Of a stretch of 9,548 nt of DNA, positions 1 to 6,702 are shown in pieces. The translations under genes and the position numbers were made by a program. The stretch spans positions 1-9,548 of the forward strand of contig JAGGSF010000117.1 of the NCBI GenBank assembly GCA_021159235.1, written 5' to 3'. Source of the stretch: Deltaproteobacteria bacterium (GTDB lineage Bacteria > Campylobacterota_A > Desulfurellia > JAGGSF01). The notes beneath the pieces were generated by a model. The model searched no databases. It was not told the origin of the DNA and saw only the letters and a list, made by a program, of their open reading frames with translations. Positions within the stretch are counted from its first letter, which is position 1, and every line of letters begins with the position of its first letter.

Positions 1-16
1 CCTCTCGCCCCGACCA
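1..16 (+). tRNA. 3' end of a tRNA gene, probably tRNA-Pro (partial)
   Basis: The first 16 bases are identical to the last 16 bases of the complete tRNA-Pro at 63-139: the 3' side of the T stem, the 3' acceptor strand CGCCCCG, discriminator A and an encoded CCA. The simplest reading is a second proline tRNA, perhaps another isoacceptor, lying in tandem 46 nt upstream and cut by the window edge. The anticodon is not visible, so identity is inferred from the shared acceptor stem and tail. A 3'-end-only duplicate left by an integrated element cannot be excluded. Confidence 0.7.
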
Positions 17-62
17 TATAGGGTTGAATCTGTTAGATGAATGTATTTTCCTCCTTGAGGTG

Positions 63-139
<77 letters not shown>

Positions 140-171
140 GATGCCTTCACACTTTTAAGCAATCTTTTTGT

Positions 172-200
172 TTGACAGGGATTATCCAGTTTCTTATTGT
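172..200 (+). promoter_or_regulatory. sigma70-type promoter for the MFS gene
   Basis: A perfect -35 hexamer TTGACA (172-177) is followed after 17 bp by TATTGT (195-200, 4 of 6 matches to TATAAT). Transcription would start near 206-208, only 3-5 nt before the ATG at 211, so the mRNA would be nearly leaderless. No Shine-Dalgarno sequence is present before that ATG, which fits. The -35 box contains an in-frame TTG that could be mistaken for a start codon. Confidence 0.6.
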
Positions 201-210
201 TTGTCAGATT

Positions 211-1371
211 ATGAAGGAAAAATCCAGTTTTAACGTTCTATTTGTAGCTGTATTTTTGGATATGTTAGGACTGGGTTTCATTGTTCCTCTGTTGCCCGGT
301 TACGCCACAAATTTAGGGGCAACGGGTTTGTGGATAGCAGTCATTTTCGGAGGTTATTCGTTAACCAGGGTAATTGCTTTACCCATAATCGGCAGAATAT
401 CCGATAAAACGGGAAGGAAAAAGGCATTTATAGCTACGGGTTTGTTTTTATATGTGCTTTTGTCTTTTGGTTATGTAAAAGCATCAACGCTGTATGAACT
501 ATCAATAATTAGATTTATTCAGGGTATTGCCTCTGCCATGATTATTCCATTGGCTATGGCTTACATTGGGGAGTTGTCGCCAAAAGATAGAGAGGGTTCT
601 TATATGGGAACATTTAGCATCTCTATATTTTGGGGAATGGGCTCGGGACCTCTTCTGGGTGGATTTTTAGAAGACAATTTTGGCACATTGTCCGTTTTTT
701 ATGCAATGGGAACTTTGAGTGCATTTTCATTGATTCTGGTTTTATTTCTTCTTCCAGAGCAAAGGGTGACAGGACACCTGCACATTGGCGAGGTGATATC
801 TTATCAAAAACTCATAAAGGTAAAACCTGTTCAGGGTATACTGATATACCGTTTTGTCAATGCATTTATAAGGGGTGGCATCTATTCCTTTTTACCGATA
901 ATAGCAGCTTTAAGAGGATTATCCGCATTTGAGATTGGTATACTTATTTCTGTTAATACCCTCCTGGTGGGCATTTTTCAAAAACCATTCGGCAAATTTG
1001 CAGATAAATATGACAAGGTGTCGCTGATATTTTTTGGTAACTTGATTGCCTGTATGTCTTTACTTTTAATACCCGTATCTTCTGATTTTTATGCGTTATT
1101 TTTGGTGGGAATCATAATGGGTATAGGCAGTTCCATATCTATGCCCGCTGCTACTGCTATTGCGGTGAGGGCTGGAAAGAGATCCGGAATGGGTTCTGTT
1201 ATGGGACTGTTCAATATGGCAATGGGCATAGGGATGATAGTTGCGCCTCTTATCTCAGGGGTGGTGATGGATGCTTTTAATATAGATGCTGTATTTTATT
1301 CTATGGGAGCAGTAGGTATTCTTGGAACATTTGTATTTTACATGTTTCTTAAAAATTCGAAAAATTTATGA
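211..1371 (+). CDS. MFS drug-efflux-type transporter (DHA1-like, 12 TM)
   Basis: The 386-residue product is a major facilitator superfamily transporter with the length and hydrophobic pattern of a 12-helix proton-coupled exporter in the inner membrane. Motif A lies in loop 2-3 (about residues 61-71, G-x-x-S-D-K-x-G-R-K-K), motif B around R101-G105, and the antiporter motif C, with GSGPLLGG, at 144-151. A degenerate second motif A (FADKYDK) falls in the loop of the second half, showing the internal duplication. Motif C suggests export, as in the Tet/MdtG-type drug:H+ antiporters; the substrate cannot be read from sequence. I chose ATG 211 over the upstream in-frame TTG at 172 because it gives a normal charged N-terminus (MKEK) directly before helix 1 and because 172 is the first base of a -35 box. 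It has no Shine-Dalgarno. A 12-nt gap separates it from the ABC permease gene. Confidence 0.88.
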   Translation: MKEKSSFNVLFVAVFLDMLGLGFIVPLLPGYATNLGATGLWIAVIFGGYSLTRVIALPIIGRISDKTGRKKAFIATGLFLYVLLSFGYVKASTLYELSIIRFIQGIASAMIIPLAMAYIGELSPKDREGSYMGTFSISIFWGMGSGPLLGGFLEDNFGTLSVFYAMGTLSAFSLILVLFLLPEQRVTGHLHIGEVISYQKLIKVKPVQGILIYRFVNAFIRGGIYSFLPIIAALRGLSAFEIGILISVNTLLVGIFQKPFGKFADKYDKVSLIFFGNLIACMSLLLIPVSSDFYALFLVGIIMGIGSSISMPAATAIAVRAGKRSGMGSVMGLFNMAMGIGMIVAPLISGVVMDAFNIDAVFYSMGAVGILGTFVFYMFLKNSKNL

Positions 1372-1377
1372 TATAAG
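1349..1377 (+). promoter_or_regulatory. possible promoter before the ABC permease gene
   Basis: TTAAAA (1349-1354, 4 of 6 to TTGACA) and TATAAG (1372-1377, 5 of 6 to TATAAT) are separated by 17 bp, overlapping the end of the MFS gene. The predicted transcription start falls at about 1384, the A of the permease ATG. The region is AT-rich, so a chance match is quite possible; TATGAT (1367-1372) is an alternative -10. Confidence 0.3.
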
Positions 1378-1383
1378 AATTGT

Positions 1384-2172
1384 ATGTTGGAGATTGCTCG
1401 GCTTACATTAAAGAATTCGGCAAGGGACAGAATATTCATTGTAATATTTGCATTCTGTATTTTATATTTTTTCATTCCCTTATTTAGTTCCTTTTCTATG
1501 CGTCAGATTCAGGAGGTTTCCATAACCATGTGTTTGAACTTAAATTCTGCTATTTTGCTTTTTTTGTCCATTTTTGGTGGTGTTTCTACCATCTGGAGAG
1601 ATATAGAGAGAAAATATATCTACAATGTGTTGTCTCACCCTGTAAGGAGAACAGATTATATCTTAGGCAGATTTTTAGGGCTGTTTGCGCTGATGTTTAT
1701 GGTAAGTGTAATAAATTTTATTCTTTCTGTAATAGATATAAATATCTCGGCAAGCATGTATAAGTCTTCTCTTCCCATAAATTACACCAATATAATGGTA
1801 GCGTTTTTATTTTCCCTTTTTAAATATACACTTTTAATGGCTTTTGCTTTTCTGATTGATTCTTTTGCTACCACTTTTTTTATGCCATTTTTTTTGACCA
1901 TTGCCATCTTTTTTGCAGGAAATACCTCTCAGGGGGTTTATGAATACATAGTGGAAGGAACTACAGAATATTCTGCTATTTTTAAGGATATTGTTACTGC
2001 TATCTATTATATTCTGCCCAACTTTTCATCTTTTGATTTCACCCCTCAGGCGGTGTATAATCTTCATATTAGTCTAAATTCTGTTTTTGTGACAATTGTC
2101 TATTTTGTTTTGTATTTCGTTGTTGTTATGACTCTTACCTGTTTCATATTTGAAAAGAGAAACCTGACCTGA
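1384..2172 (+). CDS. ABC-2 type transporter permease (NosY/COG1277-like)
   Basis: The 262-residue integral membrane protein has about six hydrophobic segments (roughly 17-36, 48-68, 97-118, 138-160, 162-181, 235-256). Between the second and third is the charged stretch W71-R-D-I-E-R, then LSHPVRR (83-89) and a G-R-F-L-G motif. This matches the ABC-2 permease pattern 'REIERGTIETLLSKPVSR...LGKFLG' typical of the NosY-like group, an established family signature recalled and not searched. It should form the membrane channel for the ATPase encoded at 3031-3876, with the protein at 2177-3034 as a third partner. The substrate is unknown. The ATG has no Shine-Dalgarno and may be translated from a leaderless transcript or by read-through from the MFS gene. 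The next gene starts 4 nt after its stop codon. Confidence 0.82.
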   Translation: MLEIARLTLKNSARDRIFIVIFAFCILYFFIPLFSSFSMRQIQEVSITMCLNLNSAILLFLSIFGGVSTIWRDIERKYIYNVLSHPVRRTDYILGRFLGLFALMFMVSVINFILSVIDINISASMYKSSLPINYTNIMVAFLFSLFKYTLLMAFAFLIDSFATTFFMPFFLTIAIFFAGNTSQGVYEYIVEGTTEYSAIFKDIVTAIYYILPNFSSFDFTPQAVYNLHISLNSVFVTIVYFVLYFVVVMTLTCFIFEKRNLT

Positions 2173-2176
2173 ACTT

Positions 2177-3034
2177 ATGAAGAAGGATAGAGTCTTTTTG
2201 TTACTTTTGGTTCTATCTTTTGTGCTCTTTGTGTTTACCATGCCTGATTTTACAAAGGATGTGAAGAGGAGACCTCTGTATCAAAAGTTGGGTTTTGTCC
2301 CTCAGGGGAAATTCTTGAAAAATCTGCTGGGAGAGTTTCGCTGGAGCAGTGGAGAATACTTCACATTTAAGGCTACAACCTACTATGGAGGTAAGAGCAG
2401 GAGTATTTTATCGGGCAGATTGAAAGAGGTGGAATATTACAATCTGTACAGGACCATACAGGCGGCGGTTTTGCTGAATCCATATCATGAGGATGCTTAT
2501 TATTTCGCTGAAGGGGCTTTTGCCTGGGATATCAGGAGGGTGAAAGAAACCAATGCTTTGTTGAGGTATGTTTACAAGTATAGAGATTGGGACTTTAAGA
2601 TACCATTTTTCTTGGGATTTAATTGTGCGTATTTTCTAAAGGATTACGGAAAAGCGGCGGTATATTTTAAAAAGGCAGCCGAAATGACACATTCTTCCCT
2701 TTTTACAAATCTGGCAGCTCGTTATTTTTATGAGGGCGGGGAGACAAAACTGGGCATTGAGTTTTTGAGGTATATGATAAGCAGTACCAGGGATGAGCGT
2801 ATCAAGAAGATATACAAAAGAAGATTGAGCGCTTTACTCGGTATAGAAAAGATTGAAACAGGTATAGAAGAATTTAAAAAGAGGTATGGACGTTTGCCAC
2901 AAGATATAGGTGAGCTTGTAAAATGTAATATTTTGAAAGAGATACCCAAGGATCCTTATGGTGGGAGGTTTTATATGGATAAAAGTGGCAGGATAAAAAC
3001 TACCAGTAGATTCACCTGTAGGAATTTTAGATGA
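2177..3034 (+). CDS. membrane-anchored TPR-like protein of an ABC-2 cassette, with pseudopilin-like C-terminus
   Basis: The product has 285 residues. After MKKDR comes one hydrophobic segment (about 6-21), likely an uncleaved signal anchor placing the rest outside the inner membrane. Residues about 90-215 are helical with TPR-like spacing; the clearest unit is near 141-168 (LGFNCAYFLKDYGKAAVYFKKA). The C-terminus (236-278) carries Y-G-R-L-P, E-L-V, I-P-K-D-P-Y-G-G and a following aromatic/charged beta-like tail. This resembles the ending of GspG-type major pseudopilins and a similar tail seen in some delta-proteobacterial TPR proteins (from memory). The gene sits between the permease (4-nt gap) and ATPase (ATGA overlap) of one transporter, so it is probably a dedicated accessory subunit. 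The exact role is unknown. No gene symbol is justified. Confidence 0.7.
   Translation: MKKDRVFLLLLVLSFVLFVFTMPDFTKDVKRRPLYQKLGFVPQGKFLKNLLGEFRWSSGEYFTFKATTYYGGKSRSILSGRLKEVEYYNLYRTIQAAVLLNPYHEDAYYFAEGAFAWDIRRVKETNALLRYVYKYRDWDFKIPFFLGFNCAYFLKDYGKAAVYFKKAAEMTHSSLFTNLAARYFYEGGETKLGIEFLRYMISSTRDERIKKIYKRRLSALLGIEKIETGIEEFKKRYGRLPQDIGELVKCNILKEIPKDPYGGRFYMDKSGRIKTTSRFTCRNFR
3019..3023 (+). promoter_or_regulatory. ribosome binding site of the ABC ATPase gene
   Basis: TAGGA lies 7 nt before the ATG at 3031, inside the end of the upstream gene. It supports 3031 as the start and translation coupled through the ATGA stop/start overlap. Confidence 0.5.
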
Positions 3035-3876
3035 TAGAGATAAAGGGGATTGCTAAAAATTATAAAACAAAAGGAAAGATTATACCGGCTTTGAAGGAAT
3101 TGTCTTTAAGTATTAAAAAAGGAGAGATATTTGGTTTTTTGGGTCCCAATGGAGCGGGAAAGACCACCACCATAAAGATCATGGTTGATCTGATAAGGGC
3201 GGATAGGGGAGAGGTATTGATAAATGGTATATCTTCTTTAAATCCCAGATCCAGGGAATCCGTGGGATTTCTGCCTGAGCATCCAGCCTACTTTGATTTT
3301 CTAACGGGGAGAGAACTGTTGAGGTTTGCAGGAAGGATGCACAACGCTTATGATAGTAAGAGGGAAGAAAAGTTGTTAAAAACCTTTGAGTTGTTAGATG
3401 TAGCAGACAGGCAGATAAGAGGCTATAGCAAGGGCATGATACAGAGGTTGGGATTTGTTGTGGCTACTGTTCACGATCCTGATATTCTTATTCTGGATGA
3501 ACCTATGAGTGGGTTGGATCCGACGGGTAGATTTATCTTGAAGAAAAGGATCAAGGAGTTAAAAGATGAGGGTAAAACAATATTCTTTTCATCTCACATC
3601 ATACCGGATGTGGAAGAGTTGTGCGATAGAGTGGGTATAATAGATAAAGGAGAGCTTATCTCTTTGATGGACAGAAGAAAGATGCAGGATTTAACCGTAA
3701 GAGGTTTTAAGATTATATACAGGGATAAGGGTAACATACAGGAAAAAATAGTGGATAAGAACAAATTGGTAAGTGAACTGGAGATATTAAAAAGAGGTAT
3801 GGAGATATTGAATATAGAGCCTGTAAAGAGGAGTTTGGAAGAGGTATTTATAGAAATTGTAAGTAAACAGGTATAA
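3031..3876 (+). CDS. ABC-2 type transporter ATP-binding protein
   Basis: The 281-residue cytoplasmic nucleotide-binding subunit has a full motif set. Walker A is GPNGAGKT (38-45). The Q-loop region is GFLPEHPAYF, where Glu83 stands in for the usual Gln, a common substitution in the ABC-2/CcmA-like ATPases. The signature is YSKGMIQR (132-139), a variant of LSGGQ. Walker B is ILILDE (152-157), the D-loop is SGLDP, and the switch histidine is H189 in SSH. About 80 residues beyond the core form the extra C-terminal part usual for COG1131 proteins. It should power the permease at 1384-2172; the three genes form one cassette with 4-nt spacing or overlap. Transported substrate is not evident. The TAA stop is 1 nt before the DUF72 start codon. 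Confidence 0.92.
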   Translation: MIEIKGIAKNYKTKGKIIPALKELSLSIKKGEIFGFLGPNGAGKTTTIKIMVDLIRADRGEVLINGISSLNPRSRESVGFLPEHPAYFDFLTGRELLRFAGRMHNAYDSKREEKLLKTFELLDVADRQIRGYSKGMIQRLGFVVATVHDPDILILDEPMSGLDPTGRFILKKRIKELKDEGKTIFFSSHIIPDVEELCDRVGIIDKGELISLMDRRKMQDLTVRGFKIIYRDKGNIQEKIVDKNKLVSELEILKRGMEILNIEPVKRSLEEVFIEIVSKQV

Positions 3877-3877
3877 G

Positions 3878-4603
3878 ATGGGTAATGTATATGTAGGAAC
3901 ATCGGGCTTTTTTTACAAGGATTGGAAGGGGGTTTTTTACCCATCTGAACTTAAAACCTACAGGTGGCTTTCTTATTATTCTAATATATTTAATACCGTG
4001 GAACTCAATTCTACTTTTTATCATCTGCCAAAGGATAAGACTGTAAAGGGGTGGATTCGGCGGGTGCCCGATGGTTTTGTATACAGTGTAAAGGCTTACA
4101 GAGAGATTACACATCAAAAATTGCTTAAAGATACAGAAGGGATCTATCTGCTTTTACATCTTCTAAAACCGTTGGGAAAAAAATTAGGTGTTTTACTGTT
4201 TCAGCTGCCTCCCGGTATAAAATTTGACAGGAACCTGCTCCTGGATTTTTGTAAGGCTTTACCAGGTCATTATCGGTTCAGTATTGAATTTAGGGATGAA
4301 AGCTGGTTTACAGAAAAAACATATGATATTTTGTGCAGGTATAATGTTGCATTCTGTATTTCTCATATGAAGAAGATAAAGACCATATACTGGATTACGG
4401 CAGATTTTGTTTATATTCGTTTACATGGACCACAGAAGATATATGCCTCTTCCTATTCGGATGAAGAACTCTACAGTTGGACCTCGTTTGTAAAAAAGCA
4501 GCTGAATGAAGGGAAGGATGTTTATGTTTATTTCAACAATACCTTTCATGGCTATGCTCCCAGGAATGCACTTAAACTAAGAGAGTTTTTGAGTGATGAA
4601 TGA
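3878..4603 (+). CDS. DUF72 (YecE-like) family protein
   Basis: This 241-residue protein has the whole set of DUF72 signatures: GTSGFFYKDW (7-16), then FYP; TVELNSTFY (40-48); a Y-S-V-K-A strand (69-73); LLFQLPP (106-112); FSIEFRDESW (134-143); IRLHG (180-184); and the closing YFNN...GYAPRNA (218-231). Length matches the family (about 230-260). Solved family members are TIM barrels; no reaction is firmly assigned as far as I know. The conserved Glu42, Asn44, Glu137, Arg139 and His183 would line the barrel mouth if the family fold holds (inference). The gene starts 1 nt after the ABC ATPase stop and its end overlaps rarA, so it is probably co-expressed with both. A possible Shine-Dalgarno, AGGT, lies 5 nt before the ATG. 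Confidence 0.9.
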   Translation: MGNVYVGTSGFFYKDWKGVFYPSELKTYRWLSYYSNIFNTVELNSTFYHLPKDKTVKGWIRRVPDGFVYSVKAYREITHQKLLKDTEGIYLLLHLLKPLGKKLGVLLFQLPPGIKFDRNLLLDFCKALPGHYRFSIEFRDESWFTEKTYDILCRYNVAFCISHMKKIKTIYWITADFVYIRLHGPQKIYASSYSDEELYSWTSFVKKQLNEGKDVYVYFNNTFHGYAPRNALKLREFLSDE

Positions 4604-5765
4604 ACCGTTGACCTGTATATTGAGGCCTCAGGATATGAGGGATTTTGTAGGCCAGAAGGATGTAAGAGATGCTCTATCTTATCTATTGAAAATAGAAAGG
4701 ATTCCGTTTTCTCTGATCTTTTTTGGGCCACCGGGGACCGGAAAGACAGCATACGCCCACATCTTTGCTCGTGCGCATAGATGTTTTCTCCTTTCTATGA
4801 ATGCCGCTGATTTTACATTGGGAAATTTGAGAAAAAATCTAAAAACTATAGAGGAAAGACCTATTCTTTTGTTGATAGATGAGATTCATAGATTGAACCG
4901 CATTCAGCAGGAGGCATTGCTTCCACTTATGGAAAAAGGAGAAATTGTGGTGGTGGGGACATCAACCGAGAACCCCTCATTCACATTAACGAAGGCTTTT
5001 CGTTCTCGCAGTCTTATATATGAGTTTAAGCCTTTATCCTTTGATGAGTTAAGCATAATACTTAATAGAGCCTTGATTTTTTTAAAAAAGAGAATAGATG
5101 ATGAAGCTAAGAAGTTGCTCCTTTACTCTGCCTGTGGTGATGGAAGAAGACTACTGAATAGTGTGGAGCTTTTGAAAAATAAGGAATATATAACCAAAGA
5201 TGAGGTAGGCAGATTACTGGGTGTAAGCATTAAATATGATAGGGTAGAAGAACATTACGATATAATCAGTGCATTTATAAAGAGTATAAGGGGAAGTGAT
5301 GTAGATGCTTCGTTGTATTGGCTGGCACGCATGCTCAAGGGAGGAGAAGACCCCTTGTTTATCGCTCGCAGATTGATTGTACTGTCCTCTGAAGATATAG
5401 GCAATGCTGACCCTCAAGCTCTATCTGTGGCAGTGGATACATATAAGGCGGTGGAGGCTATAGGATTACCTGAAGGAAGAATACCATTGGCTCAATGCAC
5501 CATCTATCTGTCCACTGCACCAAAGAGTAATGCCTCCTATAAGGCTGTAGAAAGGGCACTAAAGGATGTAGAGGAGGGGCTTATGATGGAAGTACCTTCC
5601 CATTTAAAGAGCATTCCTCGTTCTCATTATCTCTATCCTCATGATTTTGACAAAGGGTATGTAAAGCAGACTTACATTCCCCAAAAAATTAATTATTATA
5701 TACCTACAGATAGAGGTTACGAGAGGAAGATAAGAGAGTTTTTAAGGATGCTGAATGAATATTAG
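4596..5765 (+). CDS. rarA: RarA/MgsA replication-associated recombination AAA+ ATPase
   Basis: The 389-residue product belongs to the RarA/MgsA/WRNIP1 family, clamp-loader-related ATPases acting at stalled replication forks. The N-terminus has the L-R-P...F-V-G-Q box. Walker A is GPPGTGKT (44-51), Walker B ILLLIDE with H-R-L-N (90-101), sensor I TSTENPSF (122-129), and candidate arginine fingers are R136/R138. The lid carries GDGRRLLN. The family-specific C-terminal half runs from EEHYD through S-I-R-G-S-D, LARMLKGGEDPL, SSEDIGNADPQA and TAPKSNASY to the Y-x-P-T-D-R-G-Y ending. It is shorter than E. coli RarA (about 447): the stretch before Walker B is compact and about ten residues near HLKSIPRSHYLYPHDF are missing. 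ATG 4596 is preferred; GTG 4593 is one codon upstream. It overlaps the DUF72 gene by 8 nt and thiL by 11 nt. Confidence 0.95.
   Translation: MNEPLTCILRPQDMRDFVGQKDVRDALSYLLKIERIPFSLIFFGPPGTGKTAYAHIFARAHRCFLLSMNAADFTLGNLRKNLKTIEERPILLLIDEIHRLNRIQQEALLPLMEKGEIVVVGTSTENPSFTLTKAFRSRSLIYEFKPLSFDELSIILNRALIFLKKRIDDEAKKLLLYSACGDGRRLLNSVELLKNKEYITKDEVGRLLGVSIKYDRVEEHYDIISAFIKSIRGSDVDASLYWLARMLKGGEDPLFIARRLIVLSSEDIGNADPQALSVAVDTYKAVEAIGLPEGRIPLAQCTIYLSTAPKSNASYKAVERALKDVEEGLMMEVPSHLKSIPRSHYLYPHDFDKGYVKQTYIPQKINYYIPTDRGYERKIREFLRMLNEY
5078..5090 (+). other. double slippery heptamer within rarA (candidate -1 frameshift site)
   Basis: In the rarA frame, T-TTT-TTA (5078-5084) runs directly into A-AAA-AAG (5084-5090), the heptamer used by E. 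coli dnaX. A -1 shift after codon 165 would add E-N-R and stop at TGA 5099-5101, giving a 168-residue product with only the core ATPase domain. I see no strong upstream Shine-Dalgarno or downstream hairpin. Similar A-rich heptamers occur elsewhere in the window, so this may be chance. Confidence 0.2.
5744..5748 (+). promoter_or_regulatory. ribosome binding site of thiL
   Basis: AAGGA lies inside the last codons of rarA, 6 nt before the thiL ATG at 5755. It supports that start and an 11-nt rarA/thiL overlap. Confidence 0.6.
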
Positions 5766-6702
5766 AGAACTGGGGGAGTTTGGTTTTATAAATATGTTGA
5801 GGAAGATGTGTAAGAAAAAAGAGGGTATTTTAGGAATAGGGGATGATTGTGCAATAATAAAAGGTGAAAAAAAAGATTTTTTATTGACAACAGATCTTTT
5901 GGCAGAGGATGTGCACTTTATAAAGTCTCTTAATCCTCCGCATAAATTGGGTAGAAAATGTATGGCGGTGAATATAAGTGATATAGCGGCGATGGGTGGT
6001 GTGCCTCTATACGCTCTGGTCAGTATGGGTATACCGAAAAATATTGAACAAGATTACTTAGAAGGTGTAGTGAAGGGTATTGTTGAAGAAGCGGAGAAAT
6101 TCTCCATTCATATTATCGGTGGAGATACTTCCTGTTTTGAGAAGCTGATGATCAGTATAACGATTGTAGGTGAAATAGAAAAAGGAAAGGCAATTTTGAG
6201 GAGTGGAGCAAAAGCTGGGGATAGGGTTTATGTTACAGGATGTATTGGTGGTTCTTATGTGGGGTTGGTTTTGTTGAAAAGGGGAATAGATGACAGAATA
6301 GTGGATAAACATCTTACTCCAGAACCCAGAATAGATATAGGAAGAAGGTTGATAGGTGTTGCTACCTCAATGATAGATATAAGCGATGGGATAATTGCTG
6401 ATGCTCTGCACATCTGTGAGGAAAGTGAAACAGGGATGCATGTTTGTATAGAAAAGATTCCACTGTGTACAGAACCAGAAAGGTGGGGATTAAAGAGAGT
6501 AGAGCTGTTGACTGGAGGTGAGGATTATGAACTCTTGTTTACCGCACCTCCTTCAGAAGACAAGTATATCAGTTCTATCTCTTCTTCTGTGGGTGTTCCC
6601 ATAACAATGATCGGCGAGGTAACGGAAAAGAGCATAGAATTTTCAGAAGAAGGTCAAAGGCTGGATATTACTTGCAAGGGATACAATCACTTTAGAGAAT
6701 AA
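5755..6702 (+). CDS. thiL: thiamine-monophosphate kinase
   Basis: ThiL phosphorylates thiamine monophosphate with ATP to thiamine diphosphate, the last step of cofactor synthesis in most bacteria. The 315-residue length is normal. Visible motifs are the N-terminal G-E-F, the metal-binding G-D-D (29-31), LTTDLLAEDVHF (44-55), VNISDIAAMGGVP (72-84), GGDTS (122-126), the mid-protein D-x-S-D-G box in MIDISDGI, and GGEDYELLF near the C-terminus. These are hallmarks of the ThiL/PurM-like ATP-binding fold. The start at ATG 5755 is supported by AAGGA and by the family N-terminus. No other thi gene is in the window, so it serves either a pathway encoded elsewhere or salvage. Its TAA shares one base with the next ATG. 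An A8 run (5867-5874) near the N-terminal region is a possible slippage or sequencing-error point, but the frame is intact. Confidence 0.96.
   Translation: MNIRELGEFGFINMLRKMCKKKEGILGIGDDCAIIKGEKKDFLLTTDLLAEDVHFIKSLNPPHKLGRKCMAVNISDIAAMGGVPLYALVSMGIPKNIEQDYLEGVVKGIVEEAEKFSIHIIGGDTSCFEKLMISITIVGEIEKGKAILRSGAKAGDRVYVTGCIGGSYVGLVLLKRGIDDRIVDKHLTPEPRIDIGRRLIGVATSMIDISDGIIADALHICEESETGMHVCIEKIPLCTEPERWGLKRVELLTGGEDYELLFTAPPSEDKYISSISSSVGVPITMIGEVTEKSIEFSEEGQRLDITCKGYNHFRE

Noticed and set aside
24-49. Separate promoter for the complete tRNA-Pro
   Set aside because: TTGAAT (24-29) and TATTTT (44-49) are only 14 bp apart, too short for a good sigma70 promoter; co-transcription with the upstream tRNA is more likely.
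140-171. Intrinsic terminator after the tRNA
   Set aside because: There is a T-rich run near 162-173, but no stable GC stem precedes it; only the short palindrome CTTTTAAG is visible.
172-210. TTG at 172 as the MFS start codon
   Set aside because: It is part of a perfect -35 hexamer, has no Shine-Dalgarno, and would add a non-conserved-looking N-terminal stretch before the normal MKEK start at 211.
3594-3944. Reverse-strand open frame of 116 codons across the ABC ATPase/DUF72 junction
   Set aside because: It lies antisense to two clearly recognised genes and its translation has no recognisable family features.
4492-4498. A-AAA-AAG heptamer in the DUF72 gene
   Set aside because: It is in phase, but it encodes ordinary Lys-Lys near the protein end and has no visible stimulatory structure; used only as evidence that such heptamers arise by chance here.
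4593-4595. GTG 4593 as the rarA start
   Set aside because: ATG follows immediately in frame at 4596 and is the more usual start; the difference is one residue and cannot be settled from sequence.
5867-5882. A8 and T6 runs in thiL as a hairpin or programmed slippage site
   Set aside because: An A/T-only stem is weak, the frame is intact, and lysine-rich A runs are common throughout this window.
5884-5912. Perfect TTGACA inside thiL as an internal promoter
   Set aside because: The bases encode the conserved L-T-T-D motif, and no -10-like hexamer lies at the right distance (GGATGT at 17 bp).
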